From contig CAJNDS010002781.1 of the NCBI GenBank assembly GCA_905221605.1, positions 70,001 to 134,000 of the forward strand: a stretch of DNA of 64,000 nucleotides. Direction: 5' to 3'. Made by a program: the position numbers and the translations under genes. Under the pieces are notes generated by a model. It searched no databases and was not told where the DNA came from. It saw only the letters and a list, made by a program, of their open reading frames with translations. This DNA comes from Symbiodinium natans. Its lineage: Eukaryota; Sar; Dinophyceae; Suessiales; Symbiodiniaceae. Shown in pieces: positions 23,701 through 34,939 of this stretch (position 1 is its first letter; each line of letters opens with the position of its first letter).

Positions 23701-25424
23701 CTAGGAAACAGAACGACGTGCTTCAGGCTGACAAGCCGCCTGACGGAAGCGAGTCTCATCGCCCTGAGCCAAGATGTGCGCCAGCTGACAGCGGGCCTGT
23801 CGGGATTCTTCGGCCGACATTCTTGAGGCTTATAAGGTGTAGGGCACAGTTCAAGTTTAGTCCAGCATTCGATGGGCCACCCGAATTTCGTGCGTCTTCC
23901 CGGCTCACAAGTGATTTGTGATCTGCCCTGTCCTTCAGGGTGTGAGCATCGTCTCGGCCAAAAGAGATGTGGCACTGGTCCACCAAGTTCTTGAGCATCT
24001 GCTCGGCGTCCATGAGCCGGCCCTGCCGGCGGATCACCTGCAGTTTCAAGCTGCGTGGTTGAGAGTTCTTCTCGGCCGAGCCAAGCAACTTCTCTGTGAC
24101 ACTATGAATGCACTATGAACGGCAGTCACTATGAACGGCAGCCAGGGAATACACGCGCACCTCAAGCGACGTCCTCCAAGTTTTTACAGTTTTGCATAAC
24201 CGACAGTGAGTGCTAGATGGCCATTACCCTAAACCCTAAACCCGAAGCCCGAAACCCTAAACCCTAACCGGTGCAGTGCGAGTCGCATCCGCGAGGTTGG
24301 CCTTGGCACGCAAGGTGTTGGAGTGTTGGGGCCCCAGGGTGCGCTCTCGCACCTCCAGCACCTGCTTGTACATTGCCTCGGTAGCCCAGTAACCATCTTA
24401 CATTATTGCAGTAAGGGCACCCTGTTTTTTGGGGGTTGGTTACTTTGTACCTTGAACCCAAAAGGGGTAAAAGGGTACCACTGGGCCACCAAGTTGCCTC
24501 ACTCTCTTCTAGATTACCCATCTTGGCCCGCAGTGCTGCGAGGTTGAACTTCGAAGAAGTCACATCCCCGTGCTCCGCGCCGAACTTCGTCTCGAACTGC
24601 TTGCAAACCTCCGTGTGCAGCTTCTCTGCTTCCTGGAATTGCTGACACTCCTCCAGGAGCACTGCAAAGTTGTTCTTTGCCTGCAAGGTGCATTGGTGCT
24701 CTGCCCCAACATCCTTGTTGAATTGCTCGATGCACTGTCGGTACATTTCCATGGCCGCCGTTGTGTAGCCCTTTTCGTGGAGCTTCACTGCCGCTTTGTG
24801 CGCCTCGGCCAACCATTCGTTCTGGCCAGATGTGATCAGGGCCTTTCCTGCCGCTTGCTGCGCAGGGAGGCAAATCCACTGATTGTCACTGCTGGCACGC
24901 TCCCAGAATCGGGCCACAACATTGTGCACGTGCACCGCCAGCGATGTGTCGTTGCGATGCGAATGCCACACCTGCAGTAGCTGCTGCACAGCACCCTGCT
25001 CCGTCAGCACGTCCAAACCCTTCTCCTGGCAGGCGATGCGCTCGGCCGCCTTTGCCGCTGAGCGGCATACCTCACGATCCCCTGAACGCTGCTCCAACAT
25101 GAGGGTCACCTCAGGCGCCTTGGTCCAGTCACCGGCCCCCACAGACTCGAGCATGGTGAGCACTGTGATCCGACTCTGGTCTATCTTCTCCTTCTTGGGC
25201 TCCTTTGGTTTCGGCGCTTCCTCCCTCGGCTTTGGTGCCCGTTGCTTGGGCTCCTCATGATGGACCTCGCAGCAGTCGCCCATTTCGACAGACGGTGTCC
25301 TCCTATGCTTGTACTTCCTACACCGTACTGCTGCCGTGACTTGTGAGCCGAACAAAGCAAGGATGCAATGATGCGGTGCTTTCAACATGAAGTGCTTCAT
25401 GCCGTCTTGCTTGCAGCTCATCAA
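20575..25424 (-). CDS. Kinesin-light-chain-like TPR protein, multi-exon
   Basis: Exon 1 (25424-24498, 309 codons) has a basic N-terminus, a Lys/Glu/Pro segment (KPREEAPKPKEPKKEK), an armadillo-like helical stretch, then TPRs (NEWLAEAHKAAVKLHEKGY, EQFNKDVGAEHQCTLQAKNN). Exon 2 (24376-24269) joins in frame across a 121-bp GC-AG intron and continues the repeat (VLEVRERTLGPQHSNTLRAK). Further TPR exons follow on the same strand: 24038-23933 (GRLMDAEQMLKNLVDQCH), 23636-23562 (AHLREVVSRREQKLGPSHP), 22567-22508 (EALVRQVVERRGTTLGATHP), 22345-about 22253 (DTLAARSELAAILARKDTED) and 20652-20575 (HVETLAAKAALAGAILRS). Exons 1-2 are certain. That the later ones belong to the same gene is inferred from family, strand and order, and the 3' end may lie further left. 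TPR arrays are protein-binding scaffolds; no catalytic domain is visible. The exon 2 donor is GT followed at once by AGGGTTTAGGG. Confidence 0.82.
22632..22721. mobile_element. Palindromic MITE-like element, family A copy 1
   Basis: About 90 bp with terminal inverted repeats CCAGGACGGGCTATTA and its near complement ending GCCCATCCTGG. Nearly the same sequence, in the other orientation, is at 55481-55574. Confidence 0.62.
22821..22920. repeat. Degenerate CCCTAAA array
   Basis: CCCTAAA, CCCTACA and CCCTGAA variants, directly 3' of the candidate exon 23065-22930 on the minus strand. Confidence 0.75.
22930..23065 (-). CDS. Candidate exon within the TPR gene span
   Basis: Frame AEQLNEQIWQRLDSLAPMDR then KRSRCRQSKFPAAVDSSF with coding-type codon use. 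It lies between TPR exons but does not itself look like a TPR. A CCCTAAA array (22821-22920) begins directly at its 3' side. Confidence 0.38.
23093..23215. repeat. AATGTAGTA minisatellite
   Basis: Irregular tandem units of AATGTAGCAATGTAGTA type, grading into AT-rich ATATAGTAAT sequence to about 23275. Confidence 0.82.
24227..24268. repeat. CCCTAAA array at TPR exon 2 donor
   Basis: Units lead straight into the GT donor at 24268; in gene orientation the intron begins GTTAGGGTTTAGGG. Confidence 0.85.
24377..24497. mobile_element. Introner-like element forming a TPR-gene intron
   Basis: The intron is 121 bp. Its ends are imperfect inverted repeats (GGTAGCCCAGTAACC at the left, complement of GGTGGCCCAGTGGTACC at the right). 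Directly outside, TTGCCTC appears on both sides as a 7-bp direct repeat. On the gene strand this gives GAG|GCAAC...ACCGAG|GCAAT, so the target duplication supplies both splice sites. Confidence 0.7.
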
Positions 25425-25429
25425 GTCAG

Positions 25430-26290
25430 CTCATCAAATCGAGACATGCCCTTGCAGCGTCATATCTTCGGACTGTGGCCACACAGCTATTGTCCTCCAC
25501 AACCATGGGTGGCATTAGGGTGCTGGCGATCGCATCAATGCGCTGACGACTGAGCAAGCTGGGGGGTGCAGTTTGTTGGGTGCAGGAGGGGGGCTCTCAA
25601 GGGGTTTCGCAGCGGTTCATCCTGCACCAGGACTGAGGGTGGTAATTCGGGACAGAAACCCCACATGATTGTCGAGCTTGGCACAACTATGTAGGAGGCA
25701 CGCAACCAAAGAGCATTGAACCATGAAAGAAGCCCAACGACGAAAGACACAACTCACCACTGGTCCCTCATCCGGAAAAAATGAACACAAACCGATCGGA
25801 CCAACCCCCCAAACAGTTCCGTCATCTGAGGCTCCAGCGTCAGTTGAACCGACCTAGCAGCCAGGAACCTCGCCCGGCTGTTCCTTCAAAAAAGAGCCAC
25901 TGCTTCAATTCAAGCGTCATCTTCTCTATGAGTACATCAGCCCTTGTCCTGCCCTGGTCTTCTCCCCAACCTGCCTCCCCCCCGGCCAACTGCCACCATT
26001 GTTTGGAGGGCCCCCTCCGGTAGAGTTCCGGCGAGCCAGTAGGATTATGCTCTAATACGGAATACGTAGGGTTTTTGCTGGGCTTTGGCTGTGTCCAGAT
26101 TGGGGCTGGCGTCGTCCTCGGCGGGACTGAGATCCATGGCGAGAGCATTCGCGGGGCATCTGCAGTGCTTGCACAGCATGCGAAGCTCCCCGGCTGTACA
26201 AGTATGCACCCTAGGCTCCCCTCTCAAACTCGTGAGTAACTCGTGAAGCTCATGTAAAAAATTGCAATCACCATGAGGGTTCATGAGTTC
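25430..26290. other. No gene seen
   Basis: Upstream of the first traced TPR exon; may hold 5' exons or flank. Open frames are short and without bias. Confidence 0.45.
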
Positions 26291-26299
26291 GCAAGCCAG

Positions 26300-26395
26300 T
26301 CCTCTCTGCAGTCCAAGCCATGGTCGAGTTCACCAGGCTGGTGAGCACCCTCAAGATGCGTGTGCAATATGTCTCCGCAGACACTTTCCCTGGAG
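26300..26395 (-). CDS. Candidate exon
   Basis: Frame VSAETYCTRILRVLTSLVNS then TMAWTAERTGL, helical, G/C-ending codons. It lies upstream of the TPR gene's first traced exon and could be a 5' exon or a separate gene. Confidence 0.28.
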
Positions 26396-26696
26396 CCTAT
26401 TGTGGGTGACAGGCTGTAGATGTACCAACTTGATGGCGTTCTACAGCCAGATCTGCCCTCTGAGGCGCTGGCAACAGCATTTTGGAAGAGGCGGACATGT
26501 ACAGGTTGCACGCGTCTCCTAGCTGCGTTTCTTCCCGCGCAAGCCGAAAACCCCATGGACATCCCCCGCTTGACCCGGAATGCGAGGGGCTCCCCAACAG
26601 GTCTTATGGTTCAATTGCAAGTCGGGGGCTCGATACTTATTGCAGTACTAGTTTGACGATGACGATGACGGTGCGACTTCGAAGTCGGTTGAACCA

Positions 26697-26745
26697 AAAA
26701 CCCTAAAACCCCAAACCCTAAACCCTGAACCTTAAAACCCCAAAC
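26697..26745. repeat. Degenerate CCCTAAA array
   Basis: Mixed CCCTAAA, CCCCAAA and CCCTGAA units. No exon could be shown beside it. Confidence 0.7.
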
Positions 26746-27239
26746 AAGGCCTTCCGGGCCGCAGTAGGACCGCCAACAGAAGACCTGGGACCAAGGAGCA
26801 TCAACTCAATAGGATGGAGCGATGGCTCAGAGTGACATGTTCGCTCCATCAGCCATGGCACCCGCACGCCCGTTGTCCTAAAAGATGTCTCACATCAGTT
26901 TGGCTTCTTTATCTTCAAGCAAAGAGAAATGTACCGTACGGCAGGACCAGGTGTGGAGACAAGGCTCTGAGGTCCAGGCCATCACCAGTGGCACCACCCA
27001 AAATACCTCAGAAACGACGAAGCTTTGAATCTACATACCTTACCTCGTTCCATTGGTCCAATGGGCACACACATGATGCACGCAGCAGTCCCGGTCCCTG
27101 CAGGATGCCGTCTGGGACAGGGCCGGTGTCAGGGCCGATGGTGTGACTTGGAGAGTGGCATGACCACTTGGACTGGCAGACCCCTTTATGCTTCAGACAA
27201 ACCCTATAGGCCCTAAACCCTATGAAGCCTTTCGAACCC

Positions 27240-27349
27240 CAGAGGCCCCCAGAGGCCTGTAGAACCGATTGAAGCCGATACTTGCTCCCTGAGAATCTGG
27301 GCTCTCCCGCATTCGTGTGGGCAAAGCGGAACTGGTGCTGCATGGCGAC
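27240..27349 (-). CDS. Candidate exon preceded by telomere-type array
   Basis: Starts after CCCCAAG, which directly follows CCCTAAA units (minus reading of 27354-27412). Frame VAMQHQFRFAHTNAGEPRFS continues KYRLQSVLQASGGLWGS. Donor not fixed. Unassigned. Confidence 0.4.
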
Positions 27350-27353
27350 CTTG

Positions 27354-27413
27354 GGGTTTAGGGTTTAGGGTTTAGGGTTTAGGGTTTAGGGTTTAGGGTT
27401 TAGGGTTTAGGGC
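27354..27413. repeat. TTTAGGG array
   Basis: Eight perfect units upstream along the gene of the candidate exon 27349-27240. Confidence 0.9.
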
Positions 27414-27546
27414 ACCAAGGCGCCGTTTGGCGGCTTGACATGTGGCTTGGAATGGCTTGGATCAAATGGAGTAACTGCTATCAAACTACAGCTGGGCCGA
27501 AGAGGCCGTCACGCTGAGATCCCGGCGAGGATGTAGACCGGAAACC

Positions 27547-27585
27547 TCAACATAAAATATAAAATATAAAATATAAAATATACAC
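27547..27585. repeat. AAAATAT tandem repeat
   Basis: Four to five units of AAAATATA in an AT-rich stretch. Confidence 0.85.
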
Positions 27586-27944
27586 TATACTAAACATAAT
27601 TCGATATTATCAATTTTGTTAATATATTCATTTATCGATTCAATTCAAGTACTGAGTACTCACGGGTGGCGATACCCTTCTATCAAAATTATCCGGACAG
27701 GTTTTGACACGGCAGGAGCCAGCATTCACGAATGATTCTGTAGTTCTTCGTGTCGATCGTAGCTAGGTTCTTTTCAGATCAATTCTCTTGGTCCGGCAGG
27801 CATCCACGGCCCGGCTGTGTTGTGCCCTTGCATCCGAGATGCATTATGAGCGAGAATACGCTCGAGTTGCGCCTGGCGCAACAGCAAAAGAGGGGTAGGG
27901 TTTTTGCCACCCGCCTAGCTGATCACTCTCGACCACTCCCTGCT

Positions 27945-28149
27945 TTAGGGTTCAGGTTTGTTTTTGTGTTTAGGGTTTGGGGTTTGTAGGGTTTAGGGTT
28001 TAAACATTCGTGGCTCATCATGCTTCGAGAAGCTCGTCTGCTCCTACTGACATGCCCGACAAGTGAGGAGCATCAAAGACCTGAAGCCGAAGCCCTAAAC
28101 CCTAAACCCTAAACCCTAAACCCTAAACTCAAAACCCTAAACCCTAAAC
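27945..28149. repeat. Telomere-type arrays
   Basis: TTTAGGG variants 27945-28002 and CCCTAAA units 28093-28149; the latter forms the donor of the exon 28281-28150. Confidence 0.82.
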
Positions 28150-28281
28150 CCTTGCGGGATGAGGAACTGCGATGACCAGCGTTTGGCCGAGGCAGGTTTC
28201 TGGGACTTGACCTTTGAAAGGATTCATCGCGCCGCACGACTGGGGAGTCGTTGAGGGAGCGCGCCAACTTTTGGAAGGTGT
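28150..28281 (-). CDS. Candidate exon, Arg/Ser-rich
   Basis: Begins after CTGTAG, reads DTFQKLARSLNDSPVVRRDE then SFQRSSPRNLPRPNAGHRSS, and ends at a GT donor made by GTTTAGGG (array 28093-28149). The RS-rich composition suggests a disordered segment. Confidence 0.43.
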
Positions 28282-29056
28282 CTACAGAGTCTACAGGGAT
28301 TGAAACCCTGCACCACGTGACATTGCAGGCCTGTGAGTGGTCAGGAAGAGGTACAGGCCCTCCTTTGTGAAGGGCTCATGCACCTTGTGTTCGGGGCTTT
28401 GCGACGACTGAGGGTCTGAAACTGAAGCCGCAAACCCTGATGGCTTTGGAGGTTTGTGGGGCCTTGCAGAGCGTGGAAAGGATCTCTCTCAGTGATAGGC
28501 CCCTCATCGTGGAACACCCCTAACGAACACTAGCCTCCAACCCCCGCGAACCGACTCGGTGACCATATCCAGGAGGCCTCTTAGTGACGGACTGCAGTTT
28601 TTGGGAGTGTTGAAGTGAGGGTCACTTGCAACGGACGTTCGTCTCTGGCAAAACCCTGAATGAAAGGCTCCCCGACAGACCTTCAGAAACTTCTTTTCGG
28701 GGACTCCAGGACACCTGCAAACAGTCTAGGGATGGTCGGGGTTGGGCTTCGGCCCCTTCAGAGCTCTCAGGACCCTGGCCGAAGAGCCTGAAGTTTCTCG
28801 CGTGCCTGCTTGTGCCCGTTCTGGCCAGGAACAGGCAGAAACCGAAGTCCTAACACGGGTAGGGACTGCAGTCGGCGGTGGTCATTGCGACCCAGGCCCC
28901 AGTCCATGAGTATGCATAGTGAAGCGCAGAGTCTGGGAAGGAGGCGTTCGAGCCCCAGCACCAATTCGGTTACTCCAACTCGCGGTGACCACATACACCA
29001 CATTCTGTCCGGGCCCCTTTGAGCTGCGCAGTGGTGCTGCGACACAAAGCTACTGG

Positions 29057-29149
29057 TTGCTTAAGAACCCCCAAAAGATCTGAATATTCGTCCTTATTTA
29101 GGGTAATATAAGGCTTTTTATGGTTAACTCTTTTGGGGTTCTTTAGCAA
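29057..29149. mobile_element. Palindromic element
   Basis: Left arm TTGCTTAAGAACCCCCAAAA and right arm complementary to it (TCTTTTGGGGTTCTTTAGCA); AT-rich centre of about 50 bp containing one TTTAGGG. Confidence 0.48.
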
Positions 29150-29366
29150 ATAGTAGAAATTAAATGAGTCAGGCACCAAGGGCGTACGCTTTTCGTGTGC
29201 GATTGGGATAGGGATGGGCCCCGGGTGTGCGACGCGACCTTTGGGCCCCTTGCGATTATCACCTATATGGTTTTTTTTGGCACCCGTCTAGCCACAGCAA
29301 TGAGGGGTTTGAAGGTCGGTCTCGGAAAAAGAGAAAGCAAGAATCACTCCATGGGTCACCTATATG

Positions 29367-29484
29367 GTTTAGGGTTGAGGACTGAGGGTTTCGGGTTCAG
29401 GGTTTGAGGGTTCAGGGCAAGTTTAGGGTTTAGGGTTTAGGGTTTAGGGTTTAGGGTTTAGGGTTTAGGGTTTAGGGTTTAGGG
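29367..29484. repeat. TTTAGGG array
   Basis: Degenerate units, then nine perfect ones from 29422, next to the candidate exon 29587-29514. Confidence 0.88.
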
Positions 29485-29513
29485 ATAACCTTGAACGGCT
29501 ACTTCCGTCTTAC

Positions 29514-29587
29514 TGGGGTCTCGGCAGTGGGGAACCACGAGATCGCGTCGTAGGAGATGATGGTCAATACCTCTTCAGGTGTCACGG
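29514..29587 (-). CDS. Candidate exon with canonical GTAAGA donor
   Basis: Frame VTPEEVLTIISYDAISWFPT then AETP, bounded by CCGCCAG and GTAAGA. One of the few donors here that matches the usual eukaryotic consensus. Unassigned. Confidence 0.42.
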
Positions 29588-29589
29588 CT

Positions 29590-31080
29590 GGCGGGTGAAA
29601 GCGAGGATTTCGTGGCCACAGGGCCACTGACCGGAGGGTATATAGACTTGGGCATGGTATCCGAGCCACGAAGCAACCCGCTAAGCACCTGGGCACCACC
29701 GGAGTGAGAAGTGCTGGACCGTGTGCAGCATTGGTTGGGCAATTTTAGACTTGGACTTTCCGCAGCAGAGGGCAGTCTGTGGTTTCGGCACACTGAATGT
29801 GCCAAGACCAGCCCAATAGAAAGCGTTGCTTGAAGTTGATCATGCAGAACTAGTATGCAGCTGCAGAGTTTTGTAATCGCAAAGTCCAAGCATGCCTTGT
29901 ACCTGTCTGCTGATCCAACGGAATGCCTGAGATCATGTGCGGCACCTTTTCTGATGCTGTTGGTCTGCGAGCGGCTCTCGGCTATAGGTCTGCGGGGCTT
30001 GAAATTTCAGCATGGGAGGTTGGCAAGGACGGTTGTCGGCCGAACGTAGGCGCATGTTTTATCCCTCTGCCTTTGCGAATATAAGCGCTGTGTCAGACTT
30101 ACAAACGAAAAGCATGCACGTAAAGATGGTGGTGACATTTGATGATCTTCTTAAATGTTTACACAGGAGCCCAACTGCTTGTATATGGAGCTTGTTTACT
30201 GCTCCCTCCCAGCCCGAACTTTACATCTACTGCAATGCCCTATTGAAGTAGGCTTCTTGGCATGTCAACCCTGCAGACAGCAATTGTCCACTCGTGCAGT
30301 ATGGCAGCACGCCCTTTCCGCATGTCTTGGTTACGGGTCACACGAGGAAACCAAGTGAAAGCCAAGAAGAGCATTCAGTTTGCGTTGAAACCAAGTGAGT
30401 ACCATTGGTTGATGAGACTAAACCACGTTGTGTTTTTGGTCGCATATATATATATATATATACATACGTACCAGCAACCCGCGCAAGGGGACAAACTTTG
30501 TCAAGCTATAGCTGCGGGGCTACGATGAACAAACCTGTGGCAGCATGAACGGAGTGCAACTATGTTGACACCAAAATAGCCGCAACATAGAATATCTCCA
30601 AAATACTGCGATACTTGCAGCACGGCAGTCACAGGACATGCAGACGAAGCCGCGCGCCGCGCATGTTTTGACACACAATTAACATACACATCAATTGTTT
30701 CACTTTAGGGGCTCGGCATGCGCAGGTACCAAACCTGTATATGTTGGGCCCCCAAACTGTTTGTTAAACCACCTGCGGCAGTACTTCTGCTGCACTTCTA
30801 CGTAAGGACTTTCAGTACGTGGTGTGTCCCCGTTCAACTGTTTAAAGTACGATTCCCCAATGGTATCTTGGCTAGATTTTATTCTAGAACCCGCACAAAA
30901 CGTATTGTGAGCAGGATCACATTTCTTCTTGCCTACATTGGAAAGAAAGCGCAGGAATATGTCAACACAGCGCCCGCGTGCACGAATAATTGGGCAGCGA
31001 AGGTCGTTTCACACACTTCGTGCCGTCGGGCGCCTTTACGCCCATGCTGGAAGCGTCTCGTCATATCATAACATCTGTGC
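29590..31080. other. No supported gene
   Basis: One (TA)n tract at 30445-30462. A continuation of the third exon at 31.1 kb to 30933 stays open but loses coding character. Confidence 0.45.
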
Positions 31081-31092
31081 AACATTGTGCAA

Positions 31093-32110
31093 CCCTCCCA
31101 GCTCAGGCCGTTCTTCGCGAGCTTGACCGCTGCTCGCAGTGCTTCAGAGAAGTGGTGGAGGTCATCTTCAGTGGCCGCCTTTGGGCACAAAGTGCCCAAT
31201 GAATGGTGGCCAGACATCCCAGAGCCTCCGCCTGCCCGGCAGGTTTCGTCACGTTTCGTCCACAGCAGAAGCCTGCATCGACATCTCTTGACATTCCTTG
31301 GCCAGTGAGGTTCAGGTAGTTCTCGGCCCGGGCACGTCGACGTCTCCATCACGGCATTCCAGTCATTTCAGCAGGCGACGCGCCGGTGCCTGGCACAAAG
31401 CCCAGAAACTTTGCAGCGGCGGCTATGTGATGGTTCTGCTCCACGATCTCCTGCCAGATGCCCGCGGTATAAGGAAGTGGGAACCTAGTCATGGCTGCTG
31501 AAGTCGCAGCCTCCATAGTAAAAGATCCCTCTTTTCCATGCAATAGAGAGTCTTGGATACTTAATGCTCCTGCTAGCAAGATGAGTCCGAAAGCCTCAAG
31601 CAATTATCAGTCCAATCTGAGGTTCTTAAGCACAGACGTTGAACGAAGTCCAATTGCGCAGCTACAGGCTTTACAGCAGAGCGACTCCACAACACCCCAA
31701 CCACAACAGAGTCTTTCCTGCAAGGCTACACCTGCAGTCAAGTGCACGGCGCACTCCATAACAAACAAATGCAAGAAACCATCCCGCACTTGAGCCTCCC
31801 CATGTGTCTGACACAAAGCAGCCAACAAGCGTCGGGCATGGTGATGATCTGCCTGAGATGGCGCAGGTAAGGCAAACGCCAGAGCTTTGGGCTCAACCAC
31901 TGTGTTGATCCACGTGCTTCGGGGGGCAGTTCGTGCTATGTACAGCTGGGGCATCGTGCATGTCTGTTCAAGAACTTCCTTTGCAGGAAGCACAGCACTA
32001 GCAGGCACAGGGCCCGTAAAATCATTGATTTTAATACTCTCATTGTGTAGAGGAACCAGTTCCCGCCCGACAAACTGCTTGCTTTGCTTTGCAAGATCTC
32101 GGATATCAGG
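31093..32110 (-). CDS. Unidentified protein, three joined exons
   Basis: Exons 32110-31732 (126 codons), 31497-31373 and 31178-about 31093 join in one frame with GT-AG and GC-AG introns. The first begins after TAGCAG with PDIRDLAKQSKQFVGRELV and contains TMPQLYIARTAPRSTWINTV and HHHARRLLAALCQTHGEAQ. The second contains AGIWQEIVEQNHHIAAAAKF, the third EDDLHHFSEALRAAVKLAKN. Codons prefer G or C in third position. I recognise no domain; the composition is that of a soluble, mostly helical protein. A TTTAGGG array sits just upstream at 32175-32257. Exons at 33.97-32.75 kb may be its 5' part and 29.6-27.2 kb its 3' part, but no join could be shown. Confidence 0.55.
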
Positions 32111-32174
32111 CTGCTATCGCCAGCACGCCCGTCACGGCGATCTCCGAAAGATGCCTGGTCGCCTGCGTCAACCC

Positions 32175-32257
32175 TTTGGGTTTGGGGTTTAGGGTTTAGG
32201 GTTTAGGGTTTAGGGTTTAGGGTTTAGGGTTTAGGGTTTAGGGTTTAGGGTTTAGGA
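32175..32257. repeat. TTTAGGG array
   Basis: About eleven near-perfect units, about 65 bp upstream along the gene of the exon starting at 32110. Confidence 0.9.
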
Positions 32258-32749
32258 TCTCAAGGCAGCAAAAGCCAGACGTGAAGCGCGGATTGTTACT
32301 GAGACCAGTTGTCATGGTATGCGCAACATCTCAAGGCCGTGAGTAGAGCCCTGCCTGTGCGAGGACCCGTCGCTCCAGCAGCTTGTGCTTGAAATCCGCT
32401 TGAATCAAAGCTGTTGCCTTGGGTTCGTATACCGTAGGGTACCAGATTCCGGGATCCTCGTCACGCTTGCAAATTAGGTTGGGCTGGCAGGAAATTGCCA
32501 CGAGGGTTCCACATAGAGTAGTGTTTAGGGTTGAGGGTACTTGTCACATCTGTATTTCATACTTTCGACAATCAAGGGCCACCCAACGTCTGTACCCTCC
32601 AGATCCAGCCAGCGTGACATCGTTGTGTGTTTACAAGCTCGTGTACCCTGCGAGCATATCTAAGGCTTCAAGAGTTGATGCCTGAGGCGAGTCAAATCGT
32701 TTAAAGGCCGGAAGTCGAAACATTCCGCAGCAACAAGTCAAGCAAACTT

Positions 32750-32870
32750 CGGAACGGAACAGCTCGAGCCTTGATGAGGGGCTCTACTTCTACTCTATCC
32801 GATCTGTCCAAGATCAAGAAGAAGCCTCCCATAGAGTTCCCCTTCCAATCTCCGACTCTGCGACTACGTC
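32750..32870 (-). CDS. Candidate exon
   Basis: Frame RVGDWKGNSMGGFFLILDRS then DRVEVEPLIKARAVPFRSL. Splice sites unresolved; it may belong to the unidentified gene at 32.1-31.1 kb. Confidence 0.28.
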
Positions 32871-33384
32871 CGCCAGGCTGGCAATGTCGCTGTTTCCTGG
32901 GCACTCATGAATGCAATGCTACATGCTGCGTCGTTGGCCTATGCTGATTCGGAGAATCTGAGTTCGACAGGTTTACAGCGTCCAAGCTTTGCAGTGGATT
33001 GCGTCCACAGGCCTCAGGCCTCAGCGACATGATTTCATGGACAGTACAAGACCAAAAAGAAAAGCCCCTTCGATACAGTAAGTTCTCCAAACCGGGATGG
33101 GTGAACCAGTGGCGCAAACCGAAGCGGGCACAGCACTATAGACTGCCACCCCGTGAGAGAAAATCGATTTGCCACAAGCTCCGTTCAGCTCCAGCAAGGC
33201 AGTTGCGACGGCCACGAAGCATCGAGTCCTGGCAAAATCTGCGCAAAACGAAGCGCGGCTCAGTGTGAGAACCAAAACGGCAAAATTCAAACAATTCGGA
33301 GCACTCCTGTCTTGAACAACCCAAAATCTACGGATGCTGAATCCGGGCGGACCATGGAAAGGATCATGGGCTTTCGTGCTGCAG

Positions 33385-33489
33385 CTCAGAATGATGGGAA
33401 TATCACTGCTGGTAGAACTTCCAGGTGTCCACTGCATTCAAGATTCTTGAGCTCGTCCGGCAAATCGAGATGGCTTGGTGTGATGGATC
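33385..33489 (-). CDS. Candidate exon
   Basis: Starts after GTCAG and reads SITPSHLDLPDELKNLECSG then HLEVLPAVIFPSF before a stop; a GT donor after VLPA is an alternative. The TTTAGGG units at 33522-33540 lie just upstream along the gene. Confidence 0.38.
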
Positions 33490-33715
33490 CTGACACGGGT
33501 GTCGTGTCAGCAGTTTAGTTCAGGGTTTAGGGTTTAGGGCTGCCTTGATTGAGTACGATCATCCGTCCGGATCTCTACACCAGCAGCAGGCAACCTTTTC
33601 GGCAAGCTCATCTTGCTATGCCCTGCACATGGCCGCATGACAAGCAAACAACCCAAAGCTTTCTGCAGACCGTAGAGTACTGCTAATACCCCTAATAACC
33701 CTAGAACCCTAAAAC

Positions 33716-33968
33716 CCGGTTTGGCTCCTCTCCAAAGCCTTGCAAGCAGCAGCGCCAGGGTAGAGATGTGCTGGGCCTCATAAAATCTGGACGTCTCCAG
33801 CATTGTAGCGCCTGGCTCAGATCGCAGAATCAAGCCGGCGCGCTGGCACCACATCTGTCTTGGACCATGAGCTGTGTAGAATTCGCCCTGGATGAAGCGC
33901 ATGACATCACTCCATGTGCAGTGAACCGACCGAAACTTGACATCGGTTTTGATGCTATTGTCCCACAA
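33716..33968 (-). CDS. Candidate exon ending in telomere-type donor
   Basis: Frame FRSVHCTWSDVMRFIQGEFY runs on through MLETSRFYEAQHISTLALLL to a GT donor formed by GTTTTAGGG (33707-33715). No stop for about 80 codons. Unassigned; the acceptor is uncertain. Confidence 0.42.
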
Positions 33969-34939
33969 GTTTTTGGACAGGGGTCGGGTTCGGGGCGAGT
34001 TCGTCCGAAATAGTGACTGCTAGGGCAAGTAAAGTACAAGTATCTCGACCACTACGAACAGAGCAAGCAAAGGCGCCTGTTTTTGAGTGCCAGGACGCTG
34101 CGCTGAAATGGGCTAGTAGTGAGTGAGTGGGAAGCATCGGTGATTCTGGGGGCGGGGCAGTGGGAAAGCATCGTCTGCCAAAACTCAGAGCTGTCATGCT
34201 GCAGCTGCGCAGCTAGCTCCTCAGCTCGGAGATTCGGGCTAAATACAACCCAGTTCTATCTGTACTTGTAAGCCCCCGAGACCCCCAAGTCCTCTAGGTA
34301 GGTTATAAGTAGGCTTCTAATTGGGGTTAGAAGTAGCCATGAACCTCCAACAAGGCATTCATTGGGGTCGTTGTTGGCTGTGGAAAGTTAGGATTGCAGC
34401 GTGAGGGTGTCGAGGTTTCAGGGCAGCCTCCAAAGCTAAATGTGAGATCTTCCGTGTTAAGGCCGCTCATGGTCGGCCCGAAAACTGTATAAAATGTTTG
34501 CTGGGGACTGCGAAAGAGCAAGGTCTTGCACAAGGGCAAGGGACTCGAAAAATAGGGGCCGCATTGGGGCGTATGCAAAGTGACAAAATCGCGACAGGAA
34601 GTCCTGAACCCCGACCCCATTACAGCGAACCCCAAACCTTGAACCAAGAACCAACTTGCAGCCAAACACCTATGCAATGCCAATGCCATGAACAACGTCC
34701 CAAAACCCCTGAACGCCCAGCACAACCAAAGCTGCCAGGATGTTCACCACAGCTGAAGCTTGCAACCTCGGCCACGAGAATCTGCAACAACGAGGGACAG
34801 AGAAACCCTAAATCCTAAACCCTAAACCCAGGGAGGCAAGAAAAGAAAAACAGTAGGGAAAAACGAGTCTGCTTCGCCGAGATATTCGGCCCGGGCCGAA
34901 TTGATACCGTTGATTGTCCTTGTATGGAGAAACTTTAAT

